NCBI GenBank assembly: GCA_029204225.1
Contig: CM055097.1
Coordinates: forward strand, 7,583,676 to 7,647,675
Direction: 5' to 3'
Source of the DNA: Diphasiastrum complanatum
Lineage: Eukaryota; Streptophyta; Lycopodiopsida; Lycopodiales; Lycopodiaceae
Length of the DNA: 64,000 bases
How positions within the stretch are numbered: the first letter of the stretch is position 1; the number at the start of each line of letters is the position of its first letter. The position numbers and the translations under genes were made by a program. The notes under the pieces were generated by a model, which was given only the letters and a program-made list of their open reading frames with translations, was not told where the DNA came from and made no database searches. Below, piece by piece: positions 46,563 to 58,698 of this stretch.

Positions 46563-46938
46563 CTTGAAGATGTCGAATTTCCCAAAAGAATCTATGTAGA
46601 ACATTACAATATACCTTAATCAAATGGTGTCAAAGTTCAATGTGAACTAACCATGATATAAGCTTTATTAGGCATATACTAGTTTCCATCCCTAGGGTCC
46701 TATTGTAGTTAGGACAATGAAAGGTCGTCCTATACTAACCCTACTCTAGTTGTAATTTGTAACTTACCTATTAGTTGCCTATTATAGTCTATGCAAATAA
46801 CCTACAATATTCTATGAAAATGAGACCTACATTTAGGCCTTAACTCTTGCTCACCTTGTATGGTAACCCAAGGTAAAGGTGCCATGTAGGATTGATTAGC
46901 ACTAAATTAATTATGATTAGAAAACTTGTTTAGGCAAG

Positions 46939-46970
46939 GAAGAGGCCCTTTTTGAGTCCAAAAAGGGCCC
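46939..46970 (-). repeat. Right terminal inverted repeat
   Basis: Exact reverse complement of 38901-38932, followed by TA. Inside it the sequence CTTGCCTAAACAAG (small hairpin) separates the repeat from a subterminal region like that of the left end. Confidence 0.95.
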
Positions 46971-46972
46971 TA

Positions 46973-47090
46973 ATGATGCTTACTACTATTATATACAAAC
47001 TCAATCAATGGAAGGTACCTCATCCAATGAGATTGTCATCAGAAGACCTATGCACAAAGCATCTAATATTTTCACCACTCACGTTATCCT
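46973..47090 (-). pseudogene. Chromovirus 2, upstream part of split integrase
   Basis: Minus strand HWMRYLPLIEFVYNSSKHH ends at the right end of the inverted-repeat element and is continued by ATRYSPYMLIYGFQ at the other end (38898). The related intact text in chromovirus 1 is NYLPLIEFAYN followed by KHSTTSYSSFMLMYGFQP, so the split is inside one gene. A frameshift lies upstream near 47040. Beyond about 47100 the homology is lost. Confidence 0.75.
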
Positions 47091-47862
47091 CTCTTGAAAG
47101 CCTAAATATAAACTGGAACCTGATTTATGATTTGTCAATCACAAATCACCGGATTCTTATTCTATACTTGAAGATAACAGAACATGAATGTTACTATTCT
47201 TAAAAGACATATGAGTTGATCCACAAAAATCCTTTCCGCTAGGAAATTTCTGGATTTATGCGAATCTACTCTCATTACAATGCCAATAAAAAACTAGACA
47301 TGGCACAGCATGTCATTCCTATAATACATCTAGACTCCAATAACTCAAGATCTAATCTTGAATATCTTAAGATTTATCAAACTTCATTACATGAAGCCCG
47401 TGGCTTTTGGTTACTTCCATTATCCAACTCCAACTGAGTTTTACAAGATAATTTTATTTTCAAATGGCAAATAATTAGAACCAAAAATTCCTATGTATCT
47501 AATGCAAATCACCCACTACCCGAGTCACAAAATAACTCATAATGGCTATGACTTACAATCAATACACATATATGCTACAATATCAATAGATAATGATACC
47601 ATGTAGATTCAGTTAAAATAGCAATGATCGACTTATACAGTGCTTTCTTATATCGACGACACCACGTGTGCTTAGTTCTAGAGTTATCGGGCCGTCTTTC
47701 TTTTACGAGCCCTTTGAGTGTTTTTAAGCAACTTATCTTTGTACTTACTAATCAGTTGAATATATAGTTTGAGGAGAGCAATTCTGTTGTCTTGTCTTAT
47801 TGCACTTGATGTTGTGCTAGGGTGATTGATCCGGTCGGGTGTTTAAACTGTGTTTTCTTAAC
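47091..47862. other. No gene; probable copia LTR in right part
   Basis: No coding region. The last 200 or so bases, ending before the PBS at 47864, should be the 5' LTR of a copia element; its start was not found. Confidence 0.35.
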
Positions 47863-47863
47863 T

Positions 47864-47875
47864 TGGTATCAGAGC
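47864..47875 (+). other. Copia primer-binding site
   Basis: TGGTATCAGAGC, complementary to the 3' end of plant initiator tRNA-Met, the standard copia PBS. Text downstream (GTGGCTTAAATCACCGG) is typical leader. No gag follows. Confidence 0.75.
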
Positions 47876-49110
47876 CCTTGGTGGCTTAAATCACCGGACA
47901 AGAACAAAGAGCTGCGAATTCACGACGGTTTGGTGGCTAGGAAGCACAAAACCGATTCTGTGGAGATTAGCGAAATAGCTCAAAAGTGTAAGAAGATTCA
48001 GAGGCAGGGGATTGTCGGCTGAATCAGAGGGCAAGCAAAAAAAAACAGTGAAGCTGAAGAGTAGAGGAGATAAATTCTACCATTTTTTCTTTTCATTGAC
48101 TAGCTTGGCATTACTCTGTCAATGGTAATAAATAGTCAAAAACTTAGAATATGAAATCACATGAGTAGAAATTCCACAAATTGGATTTCAACAATCCTTA
48201 AATTTGTATCTAGAAAAAAAAATCTTTTTTTCAAATAAAGAATCCAACCTTCATTTTGCCTGGCCATTTCATATTATCCAACATTTTTAAATTTAAATTT
48301 GACGAGTATCTTGCACAAGTGTTCACTCGATCCACTTCTAATGATCAGAATCGATTAGAAATATATCAGGCAAAACAATTGAAGTCAAAATTTGACCAAA
48401 TTTGCAATTCAATAGAAAAGAAAAAAATTTGATTTAACCTCTATATGGGAGTACCCCACTCCAAAAGTTAAAATGATGTTACGGTATTAAACTAATGACA
48501 CATTGCATGTACTCGAGTACAATTGTATTTTTGGTTTCTTCAATCAATTTCAAATTATCTATAACCGAGAAATAACTTAGCTTTAGTGAAAACAATGTGA
48601 CCAAACTTGACTTACAAAAACTTAGCATGGTCAATTTCCTAATCTAAATCCATTTCATAGATAACGAAAAAAACCGACATCTCAAATTTTCTTCAAACAA
48701 ACATTTGACAAAAATACTGTTAGTACAAAAGGCAATCGAAATGTACATAGTGTGAGTTCTCGTGCTAGGATATATTGACTTAGCCTCTCATGTGCATGTG
48801 CCCATGTAAGCCAAGAATATTTCCAAAAGCACTTTGCATTGTTATTGATCCTCTAGCATGCCTATAGCCATCCTAACCCATGTAATAGCTCCACACATTA
48901 CAATATGTGTGATTGGGTCATCAAAAGGTTATTAATTACATTACTGACCTAGTTGGGAATAATGAGGCATAACCAATAATCTCAAGTACTAGAATATCGT
49001 GTATCCAAGTTTAGGACTATGTTGAATCCTATATACCGGATGTGAAAAAAACACAAACACATCGAGATTCACTATCACTTCGTGAGAGGCTGTAGAGTAG
49101 ATAAATAAAT
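47876..49110. other. Decayed copia interior
   Basis: Between a copia PBS (47864) and an RNase H tail (49111) no coding block survives. Probably the same element after large deletions and decay. Confidence 0.4.
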
Positions 49111-49215
49111 GTTGTTCATTGTAGTACAGATGAGCAACTAGTTGATATTTTCACTAAGCCACTCATTATAGAAAAGTTTGTCTCGTACAAAATTATCATG
49201 GTGCTACTCTTTCTA
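49111..49215 (+). pseudogene. Copia RNase H C-terminal tail
   Basis: Plus strand VVHCSTDEQLVDIFTKPL, then IIEKFVSYK. This matches the end of copia RNase H (consensus HxxTxxQLADIFTKPL), also seen at 58260-58210 on the minus strand in the copia element there. Confidence 0.8.
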
Positions 49216-49775
49216 TCCACTAGACAAAGCATGACAATAAAAGTAGGCTTACTATGTTACTGTATTATAGGTCCAATCATTCGACTAGAACCAGTTGCCC
49301 TTGTGATGAGGCAGTCAATGGGACATGTGTCATGTTAGCTACAGCCCAGGTCATGCATGGATTGCCACTAGAAAAGTTGTATATGTATAGTGTTTTAGTT
49401 TTTGAAATACAATTTTGCTATGTGGAGCTTGGAGTGTGCTTTCTGAGTGTCTATTGGTGCATGCTGATCTATGATCCTGTAATTCGATGCAGATTTTAAC
49501 TATCTTCTCATCTAATGGCTGATTTTGAATTGCATCCTCTCTCATTTCTCTCTAATTTTGGCATTATAGACAATGTCAAATATTTTCAGTCCATTTTTTT
49601 TCCATTCTTGTTTGTCTTGCCTACTTTCACCCAAGGCCTTCATGTAGAGACTTTTGTTGAGCATTATCTCCATAAATATGTCAAAATTGATGCATAGGTT
49701 TAGGCTACAAGACTGCTAGCCAATGAACAGTAGGAGGGCGTGGAGTCCTAGTTAGAAGAGCGAGTGGAAAAGGAG

Positions 49776-49961
<186 letters not shown>

Positions 49962-49994
49962 GTGTGTGTGTGTGTGTGTGTAAAGACCACTAGG

Positions 49995-50170
49995 GAAAAT
50001 CCCTAATTGAGCTCTAAGGAATACTATCACTAATGAATCAAGTCTATTTCTCAACTGAGATAACTCACCCAAGAATTTCGTATATCATATTCACACAATT
50101 TCCTGATGAATCCAAATGACTCATAAATTATGTGTCTTACAAGCAATACACACAAAACAAACAGTTGTGA
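49995..50170 (+). repeat. Dispersed repeat, copy 2
   Basis: Similar to 21345-21535 in the same orientation (see there). Lies just upstream of a gypsy PBS, hence probably part of that element's LTR. Confidence 0.5.
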
Positions 50171-50459
50171 TTCCACATATTTCTATATTTATTCAAAAAT
50201 GACAATTTATACTTCAGTTTGATAGAAGAAGGATGTTGCTTAGCATTCATTACCTGTATTCACCTTTCCTATGAAGTGGTACTGGTTGCTTACAAAATGT
50301 ATGTTGACAACCATATTTTCTCTCGACTCCATTTCATTCGAAATAAGCCAATAATGTATCAACTTAACATCTTTTAAGAGCTATCTTCTTGGGAAACGAT
50401 CTAAATACTACATAAATATAGCAATTCGGTGTTGGTATATTACAACATATTCCAATTTT

Positions 50460-50477
50460 TGGTGCCATTGCCGGGGA
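50460..50477 (+). other. Gypsy primer-binding site, CpG-decayed
   Basis: TGGTGCCATTGCCGGGGA. The tRNA-Asp-type PBS is TGGCGCCGTTGCCGGGGA; both differences are CpG to TpG or CpA. Confidence 0.8.
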
Positions 50478-50599
50478 TAGTCAAATAAAGTTGATGCAAA
50501 CTGACAAGTCCATCTCCATCCCCATTGTATGTCAGATAGAGCTACTCCACTAGAAAGATATCGGAGACTTTGAGAAGAATTTTTCAAAAGACTTCAAGA

Positions 50600-52091
50600 A
50601 TCTTTTCAAAGAGGAGAATCACCTTTTCTAAATTTGAATCCTGAGAACCTATTTGGAAATAAGCCTAAACCAGAATCGAGTATGGAACGCCTTGGTCCAC
50701 GTTTCACCTCAATCTCAAATATGATTATTTTAAAGGGGCATCTTCAGATGATGTTGACAATTACGTTTCGCAATTTGAGTCAATTTCTAACTCGAATCAA
50801 GAGGGTGCTGATGCAAACAAGTTACGGATTTTTCCAGGTCTTTTGAGAAAGCAAGCACGCATATGGTACAACCAAGTTGGACCAGGACGTGTTGCCACCT
50901 GGTTACTACTAAAAGATGTGTTTCTAAACCAGTTCAGGGAAATTGGTTATTCGTCCAGAATCCTTGGACGACTTAATAATGTCCATATTAAAGAAAAAAG
51001 AATCGCTTTGATCGATACTGTAGGCAAGGAGATATAACTTCTTTATCAGTAGTCATAGCGAGTGCTGAGAATTATGAGACTTCCAAGTTAGCACGTAAAA
51101 GATGTTCTACCAGACGAACTAGAAAGTCTAAGCATGACTCTAGTGGTAGCGAAGATGAATCTAAATCTGAATCTAGTTCAAGTTCTTCCAGTTCTTATTC
51201 TGATTCTAGTGACTCATCAGACATAGACACTGATGACACCGATCGAAGAAAGAAACAAAAGTCCAAACAAAAAGAAGATGGCAAAAACCATGAGGATAAG
51301 TCTTCGACTTCTAAAGTTGAAAAGCTTTGAAAAAGTAACATGGCTGATCTCAACGAGAAGTTCAACGATCTGAAAGTTCAAATTTTAGAAGTTGCAGACA
51401 AAAGGCCGAAAGCTTCTTCTTCGAATTCAAGACTATGGTGTACGAAATGCGGTACATGCAAGACAAACCTAAGTTTGCACCAAAGAGTAACAACCCACCA
51501 GAATTTGTCGGTCCTCCTAGTTCGAATAACCTTGTTTCGGAAAACTGTTATAACTGTGGTGAACCAGGACACTTTTTACCAAATTGTCCACAGTCATGAA
51601 ACCGATCAGATTTATACCTTTGTGCTCAAACTGCAAAGAACCAGGCCGCAAGTATCCGGATTGTCCACAATCGTTAAAGCCACGTCCAAAGTACCAGTAT
51701 GTTGCTACACATACTGCTACTACTGATACAAAATTAAAATCTTTGGCTGATGTTGTTGTACAGAAGGTTAATGTCATCGAAGCGAAACAGTCAAAGACAG
51801 TTGACCATTCTTGGACGAGTGATGTCGAAAAGTTATTCAAGGTATAACTACGAGAAGCAAAAGTTCCTCAAAACCTGATATGAAAATACCTTCAAAGAAA
51901 TGAAGGAAGTTCTCAAAGAAGAAATCTTTGAACAAGTCAATAGCGAAAGAAGATCTTAAAGTTGATCTTGATTATAATTGTGATGTAGCTAAGTTATTTT
52001 CAAAGGATATTTCTATAGAAGTAAAAGAAATTATCAATTCTGAGATACAAATAGCTACTGCAGAGAAGAAAATTACCTTTGAGGAAGGGGA
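50600..52091 (+). pseudogene. Ty3/gypsy gag relic with two zinc knuckles
   Basis: After the PBS: LRKQARIWYNQVGPG and LLKDVFLNQFREIGY (retrotrans_gag), a Ser/Asp-rich low-complexity segment (about 51110-51240), then two knuckles. The first is canonical, CYNCGEPGHFLPNC (about 51547-51588). The second, CSNCKEPGRKYPDC (about 51624-51665), has His replaced by Arg. Then a Lys/Glu-rich region up to 52091, where an LTR begins. Frames shift several times and TGA follows the first knuckle. Confidence 0.8.
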
Positions 52092-53293
52092 TGTTGGATT
52101 TATCTCCTCTACTCTCCTAAATTCTATTTTAATATGCCTCCATTCATGCTGCATTTTTACTCATATTGTCGCACAGTCTGCATATTTACATGTAAAATAA
52201 GACAGGCAAAAAACTCGACTGTCTGCATAAATATAAGTGATTCTCCACAGGGGAAAAAGGCGAAAAATGCGACACTGTGTTTTTACACGTGATTTGTGAT
52301 AGGCAAAAAAGATGACACTGCCTTACAAAATGTCGTGTCCTAGGAAAAGCGAAGGCACCCTGTGAATCAAATCCTAAGGCATTTTGTCAGAGTGTCGCAT
52401 TTTTCGTATCTTCACCAACGTTCATTTCAGCAAAGGCTGATGTCGCGGCCTTTTCACGCACATCCCATGCAAATGTGCTAACACATTTGACAATGACAGC
52501 AGCCACCCACAATCTCCTACAGACAGCACATCCACTTTGTACTTTCTTCATTTGCACACCTGTAAAATTGTGTATATATATTGAATACCATTTGTGTATT
52601 CTATAGAGTGTGTGAAAATAATAGCATCAGAAGCTTATCAGAGATAAACGAAGTAGATGCCTTGCACATTGATTCTTTTGTATTGTCAGTAACAAGTTCA
52701 TTTCTTTTACAGATTGAAGTAGCTTTGTAGAGCACGCGGTTTCGTTCGCTATTGTCTTGTGCTCCACAACATTATTGACATGTATATTTTGTTACACTTA
52801 ATCTGATAACAGCTCTGTCTTGTTCCGTGTTCACATTTGTGTCAACATTGTTATGCTTTTCTACATTATGTCTGACTCTCTTATTGCTCAATCTAGTAAT
52901 CTGTTCTTAACGAATTATTATTAGTCTAACTGTTGACGACTAATATTTAGTCTTGTCTTTCGCGACTGATTATCAGTCGAACTCAGTCTAGCTCTTCACG
53001 ACTAATAGTTTGTCTAGTTGTTCGCGACAAATTATCCTTCTGATGTTTTTGTTGCTTAATGTTTGGCTACATAATCAAATCGACCGTGATTTCTATCACT
53101 AACATTCTGCTCATTTCTGATAGGCGTAGTCATGCTTAGGAAAAAAATAATATACCTCATTCTGCTGCGCACAAACACTTTCCGTTCGAGTTCGTTTCTC
53201 GTTCGAGTTTTGAGTTCGCTTCTTTTCCTGTTCGTTTCTTTTCAAGCTATTTTAGTTTCTCACACTCACACACTCTCTTTCATTTTTCCAACA
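52092..53293 (+). repeat. Copia-type LTR, complete
   Basis: Starts TGTTGG and ends CCAACA, a 6-bp inverted terminal repeat, and is followed at once by a PBS. About 1.2 kb. It includes TGTATATATATTG near 52570 as a possible TATA. It interrupts the gypsy gag on its left. No partner LTR in the window. Confidence 0.7.
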
Positions 53294-53305
53294 TAGTATC
53301 AGAGC
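53294..53305 (+). other. Copia primer-binding site, mutated
   Basis: TAGTATCAGAGC, one mismatch from TGGTATCAGAGC (initiator tRNA-Met). It directly abuts the LTR end. Confidence 0.75.
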
Positions 53306-54845
53306 TATTTTTGTAGCCTGATAAGCTTCCACAGTACAAGACTCTACTAGCCGATAGAGTAATTGTCTTCTTGTTCTGTAATTCAGTACCAGATTTTCAT
53401 ACTTAAGTCACTCATAGTTTTTCCTATCACTTAGACTAATGTTCCACATGGATCCCCAAGGTTTATGCTGGATTTTTTTTTTGCAGGCTTATGTGAATCA
53501 GTAAAGCCATTTGTGATGGTATGAATTAGAAGTAGCCTATTCTGTGGTGAAGGGAAAGGCAGCTTGCAAATCTGTGGGTTGGAAAAAAAAAAATGGGCAG
53601 CATCTACCCTGATTTTTAGCCTTTAAGAAACCTGCAATGTGTAAATCTGTAAGATAACTTGCTTATGCATATTTGAATGTAAAGCAACTGTAAAAACGCC
53701 TCAATAGCATCTATAATCTGAAAACCCAGCAGTGATTGATGTGATAGCTTCAAGTTGAAGCTAAAACTAGTCTTAGCTCTGGGAGAAACATATAGACTCC
53801 AAGTTCCCACAACTCTACAAGTCATGATACTTCAGTGATTCATAATGTCAATAGGACATCCAAGTCCCATGGATATGTTAGAATGTAGTGAAGCTCTAGC
53901 CTTTTTATTTACCTTGCCAATCAAGCTTTTATTTTGAGGTTTGGCCTCATTTTCAATTTTATTTGTAGCATTGTGGACAAGAGCTTGGCTTGTGGGTTTA
54001 CCCATCTAGATTTGAGTCCCTTGTCTTATATGCTCACATGATAATATCTTGTGCACTTGTGCTCAGGTGAGGATATTGTGCTCTTGTGGGGCCATTATTC
54101 CTCGGGACAAAGTTTGAAGGCCATCAATCGGGCATGAGGATACTTGGGTATGTAGGCTTGTTTTTTCTTTTGACGAAAGTTTGAAGGTCCCCATAGAAGG
54201 TTTTTGTTGTTTGAACAAAGTTTTAATGTGGCTCTTCAAGTTCATTGATGCTTGGATGAAGTTGTATGACTTCAATGTGCTACCTACCTTTGAGGATGAC
54301 TATGTATAATGTTCTCCACTTGCACAGTCACTTGTCTTTCCCTTTCAAATAAATTTAGAAACTAATTCAAACTAAAGTGTCATAACAAGACAGGCAAACA
54401 AGTGAAACAATCAACATAAAAATATATGTGCCATGTTGTGTCAATTGTCAAGTTGTACCATTATGCCCTCCTACAAGAGGCTTAATGGAGATTTGGGCTC
54501 ATATGGGCCACATCTTTGCCAATATATTTTTGCCATGTGGGGATGTAATTGTATGAAACACATTTTAGGGCATCTCACAGGCAAAGCACAGCACAATACT
54601 ATATATGTAGTTGATTGGATAGATTATTTGGCTATGTCAATAGGAAAGTTATTGTAAATCTGCATCCATGTATTATATGTGTAGTTGGTTATATGCAACA
54701 TTTTGTTATAGTGATTGTCTGTATTTTACGATGTTGTGTGGGCACCTCAATGAGAACAAGCTAACACCGACTTACCTTCCCAAGTTGGCTTATGTGCTTG
54801 TCCAATCAAGAAATCCAAACACAATGGCCGACATGTACTAGGTCC
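53306..54845. other. No supported feature
   Basis: No coding block found downstream of the LTR and PBS; the element body is absent. Confidence 0.4.
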
Positions 54846-54849
54846 ACAA

Positions 54850-55041
54850 GACGACCCTTCTCAGTAGGCCAATAAGTCTCAAGTGTAGGAAAGCCCAAGT
54901 TGGCTCCACATCATGAATTCAAGCAATTTATCCATCACAACCAAGAGGACGACCCTTCTCGGTAGGCCAATATGTCTCAAGTGTAGGAAGCCCATATTGG
55001 CTCCACATCATGGATTCAAGCAATCTATCCATCACAACGAA
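54850..55041 (+). repeat. Tandem duplication, period about 98 bp
   Basis: Two copies (54850-54947 and 54948-55041) sharing GACGACCCTTCTC, GTAGGCCAATA, TCTCAAGTGTAGGAA and TTGGCTCCACATCATG, with a few mismatches. Confidence 0.9.
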
Positions 55042-55803
55042 CAAATTGGTGTATATTCCATAATCAACCAAGCCAATACATTTGACTATGGCAAATTAAC
55101 AAGACAAAGCTGGAGCAAAGAGCCTGATGGCATAGCAAAGCCCTACTAAGCATGCATGGGGAACCATATGCTAGGAGCTATCCAAAAAGGTAAAAGTTGG
55201 CTCTTGAATCATTTGAGCCTAAGCTTGCACCCTGATGAGAAAAGGGTGTTTCATAACACAAATGAGAAGCTACTTTCAAACTAGCAGTGAGTTGGTCTCT
55301 AGGGCTACTAGTGTGAGTTGACTGATAGTCAATGCACACTAAATTAGGTAGCTAAGATATGGGAATAGGCCTTGAAACATGCCTTGGCAATGTATGCTTT
55401 CCCTCCATTGAGATACAAAGGCCTCTTGTAGTGCACATTTAGAATTAGTTTATATCAAGGATTTAGAAAGCATCATTGGCGGGTCTTTAAAAATCTTGCA
55501 CCAACATCTTTCATGGCCCAAAATCAAGCTCCAAAACTATACAACTCCTATAGCTAAGCGTATGGTTCATCCTAACCATATCTAATGTGCTAGCACATCC
55601 ACACATCGAAGGCTTGGCCATGCTCGTCTATTTTTTGCTTGAAGACCTTTTCAAAGGGAATTTTCGTACACCAAGATGAGTCTTTGGGAGCAATCTACAA
55701 TTCTCAGATCAATTTTTTGACAACCTCCCACCTTTGAAAATTGATGATGTGCTCAACAAAATTGTGCTTTCTTTACAAACCCCTTCTTAGAGTCTACCTT
55801 CTG
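55042..55803. other. No supported feature
   Basis: Non-coding, no recognised repeat. Confidence 0.4.
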
Positions 55804-55937
55804 TTAAAAGGCTGTAACAATAAAAACCCAACAGTATATCTAAGTATAGCTAGCCAGAGGGCAAAGGACTATTAAAAGATTGTAATAGTACCGACCCAAC
55901 AATATATCTAAGTACAGCTAACTAGAGGTCAAAGGAT
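55804..55937 (+). repeat. Tandem duplication, period 68 bp
   Basis: Two copies (55804-55871, 55872-55937) with shared TTAAAAG, TGTAA, CCCAACA, TATATCTAAGTA, AGCTA and CAAAGGA phrases. Confidence 0.85.
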
Positions 55938-56593
55938 AGTGTGAGTCGAAGGCATGCATGCATATCGTGCAGTAGGTATGAGGGCCAGTAATGCCCATGT
56001 GGACGCATGCATGACAGTCAGGGGCCATGCAATCCTTTAGTGATGAACTGGGACCCCACATGCAACAGTAATCTAGTGCATGCAACATGAATAGTGGGTG
56101 TTGGCAATAACTACCACCTACCGCTCCCATGCAAACTCACACGTGGCTAGAAGGGGCATATTATAAAAGAGTGCATTGGCTAGGTGGATCGGACTAGCTT
56201 TGCCTTCCATGTGGTTACGATGTTCCTCACACCCTCTAGCTCAAACTCAATGCCCTTATTTGGGTGAGGTGGCACACCCTTAATACATTGGCCACGTTCA
56301 TTAACATGTGCTTAAAATTATTCCACTTCAATACAAGCTTATTTCACTAGCCTGTTATTAACTTGAAAGACAAAGTTGAGGAGCCTTTTGTTGAAGTGAG
56401 CATCTCCTTAAGTTCTAGAATTGTCATTGTGGCATAGCTTCTTTAGTATAGATTGTTGAGCTCAAGATTTACATACCTCAACTCTATTTGAAGTAAGTGT
56501 TGCATTTGTGCTAAACAATTTCAACATCTTGTAAACCTTATGAGGTTCTACCATAAAATAATACTTAGTGACCGATGTTGAAGAATATCTTAG
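55938..56593. other. No supported feature
   Basis: Non-coding; nothing recognised. Confidence 0.4.
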
Positions 56594-56878
56594 TGTTATG
56601 GCCATATTTTGTTAAGAACATGGAATAGTCCTAATATGGAGTTTGTTAGCCATGCCAAGATTTAATTCCATGTCAAGGCCTGTTTGTGACTAATGACCTT
56701 GAGAGAACCCAGACACTCTAATTGAGACATATGGAGTAGTGCATGTATGCGTGACAGATATAGTCAAGGGGACTACATGAAGAGATGTGACCTATTTATA
56801 GTTGGACTACATGGGGATTGCACATGCTACAACCGCCACCATCTCTGGTTGAGAAGACCTCTGAGCCGCGACCCCTTC

Positions 56879-57053
<175 letters not shown>

Positions 57054-57584
57054 ATCGCACCCTTCCATGGGACATCTGCCATCCCATCCTCTCCCTCATG
57101 CCCATCTGCTTGCAGGAAACAAAGGTTTCATAGGTTTGACAGTGCTTTCCAACAGCTAATGGAGGTAATCTCATCTCTTAATGCCAATCAACAGTCCTAT
57201 ATCACCAATATAATTACTATGTGAGGATACCATAGTAGCGGACAACATCAGAACAGAGGGTCATAGCAAAAACTATGGAAACCGGATTCCTCAACCTGGA
57301 TCAGCACTTCTACCCGATTCTCAGATGGACACTCCAAGTCATTGGTGAACAACAAGCAAAGTTTTGAAACGGGTTCATTTTCTTGTTTTATTTTCAAACC
57401 AGGGCTACTCTCTATTCTTCTACAAGTTTACTTGGTTCAAACAACAGGGTTACCTCTCTACTCCACGTTTCCAAGCATTCAACAGGAAAAAACATCAATA
57501 AATTCCATGCCAGCCAAAAAGAACTTTCCAACATCCCTATCCTTTTCTGCAACCCGTTTGGAAGATCTATAACTTAGTGTATCT

Positions 57585-57726
57585 TTGAATTTTAAGTTAT
57601 TACTCATGTGTAGAGGCAAGCTATTGAAGAATTGCTGTATCTCTGAGTACTTATTCAGATGGAATTATCAGACTAAGGGTAATAATTCCTGGTTAAAAGT
57701 TGAAAGCTTAAGGAATAATTTTGGTT
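57585..57726 (+). pseudogene. Chromodomain relic
   Basis: LLKNCCISEYLFRWN, then NNSWLKVESLRNNFG. This fits the gypsy chromodomain pattern RLRNxxIxEYLIxWKxxxxxxxxWExxxxLxxxF, where aromatic W and F positions are kept. Followed by PPT and LTR. Confidence 0.7.
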
Positions 57727-57740
57727 TAAGGGAGGAAGAA
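57727..57740 (+). other. Polypurine tract
   Basis: AAGGGAGGAAGAA immediately before the LTR start at 57741. Confidence 0.7.
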
Positions 57741-57850
57741 TGTTATGGCCATATTCTGTCAGCTTCAGTTTGATATGACTCTCCAATAGAATGTTCAACC
57801 TAAAATCTAGGCCATGCTACTAATAGGCCACGTGGCTTAGGATCTTTGAC

Positions 57851-58117
57851 TTAGAATTTGCTTTGCACAGGAACACTGATCATGCTACACAATAACACAG
57901 ACAGAAAACACTCTCCACAGCAAGCTCACATAGCAACTGTATTTCTCAAAATGAAATTACACTGTACATATAGTTGTTCACTCAGGCAATCCATGCATGA
58001 TCCAGGTTGTCGTTGGCAAGACGCGTGTCCCGTCGACTTGCCTCGTGGCGAGGCTAACTCCTTATCCACTGATAGGACCCACAGTACAATAACACAGTGA
58101 TTCTACTTTAATTCTAA
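57851..58117 (-). repeat. 3' LTR of copia element
   Basis: 267 bp, ends TTAGAATT...AATTCTAA, an 8-bp inverted repeat in place of the usual TG...CA. Matches 63398-63561 over its left 160 bp. Confidence 0.8.
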
Positions 58118-58118
58118 C

Positions 58119-58131
58119 TCTCTCCCTTAAA
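58119..58131 (-). other. Polypurine tract
   Basis: Minus strand AAGGGAGAGAG next to the 3' LTR. Confidence 0.7.
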
Positions 58132-58199
58132 GTAGAGTCTGCTTTTTATACAGTCATATACATAGATTTAAAGTCAACAAACTTTAAGTACGGAAAGCT

Positions 58200-58697
58200 T
58201 TGATCTAAACTTATCAAACTTTTCTCCAGTAAGTGGCTTAGTGAAAATATCAGCTAGTTGTTATTCTGTGCTACAATGAACAACATGAATTTCACGACTC
58301 AGCAGCCTCTCACATATAAAGTGATACTGAATCTCAATGTGTTTAGTTCTCGCATGGAACACTGGATTCTTTGCTAGCTGAATGCCACTCTGACTGTCGC
58401 TATGTAAAGTCATGGGATTTTTCTGCCTCATGCCAATTTCTTCCAAGATTTGTCTCAACCATATAGCTTCCTGTGCTGCACTACACATTGCCTTATACTC
58501 TGTTTTTGTGGTGGAAAGAGCAATTGTACTTTGGTTCTTACTAGACCAGGAAAAGCATCTACCACAAAACTAGAATACATACCCTGTGGTGGATCTACGA
58601 TCATCATAGTCACCTCCCCAATCCGCATCCACATAGCCACACAACTCAGGTAAACCATCATGCTTCCTGTAAATCAAGCCATACTCTAAAGTGCCTT
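58200..58697 (-). pseudogene. Copia RNase H
   Basis: GTLEYGLIYRKHD, then GYVDADWGGDYDDRRSTTGYVF, then ALSTTKTEYKAMCSAAQEAIWLR, then LHSDSQSGIQLAKNP and QLADIFTKPL. Standard copia RNase H with the catalytic Asp and Glu positions kept. Two stops (after GYVF and after HCSTE). Its right edge at 58697 meets the inverted block. Confidence 0.88.
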
Positions 58698-58698
58698 T

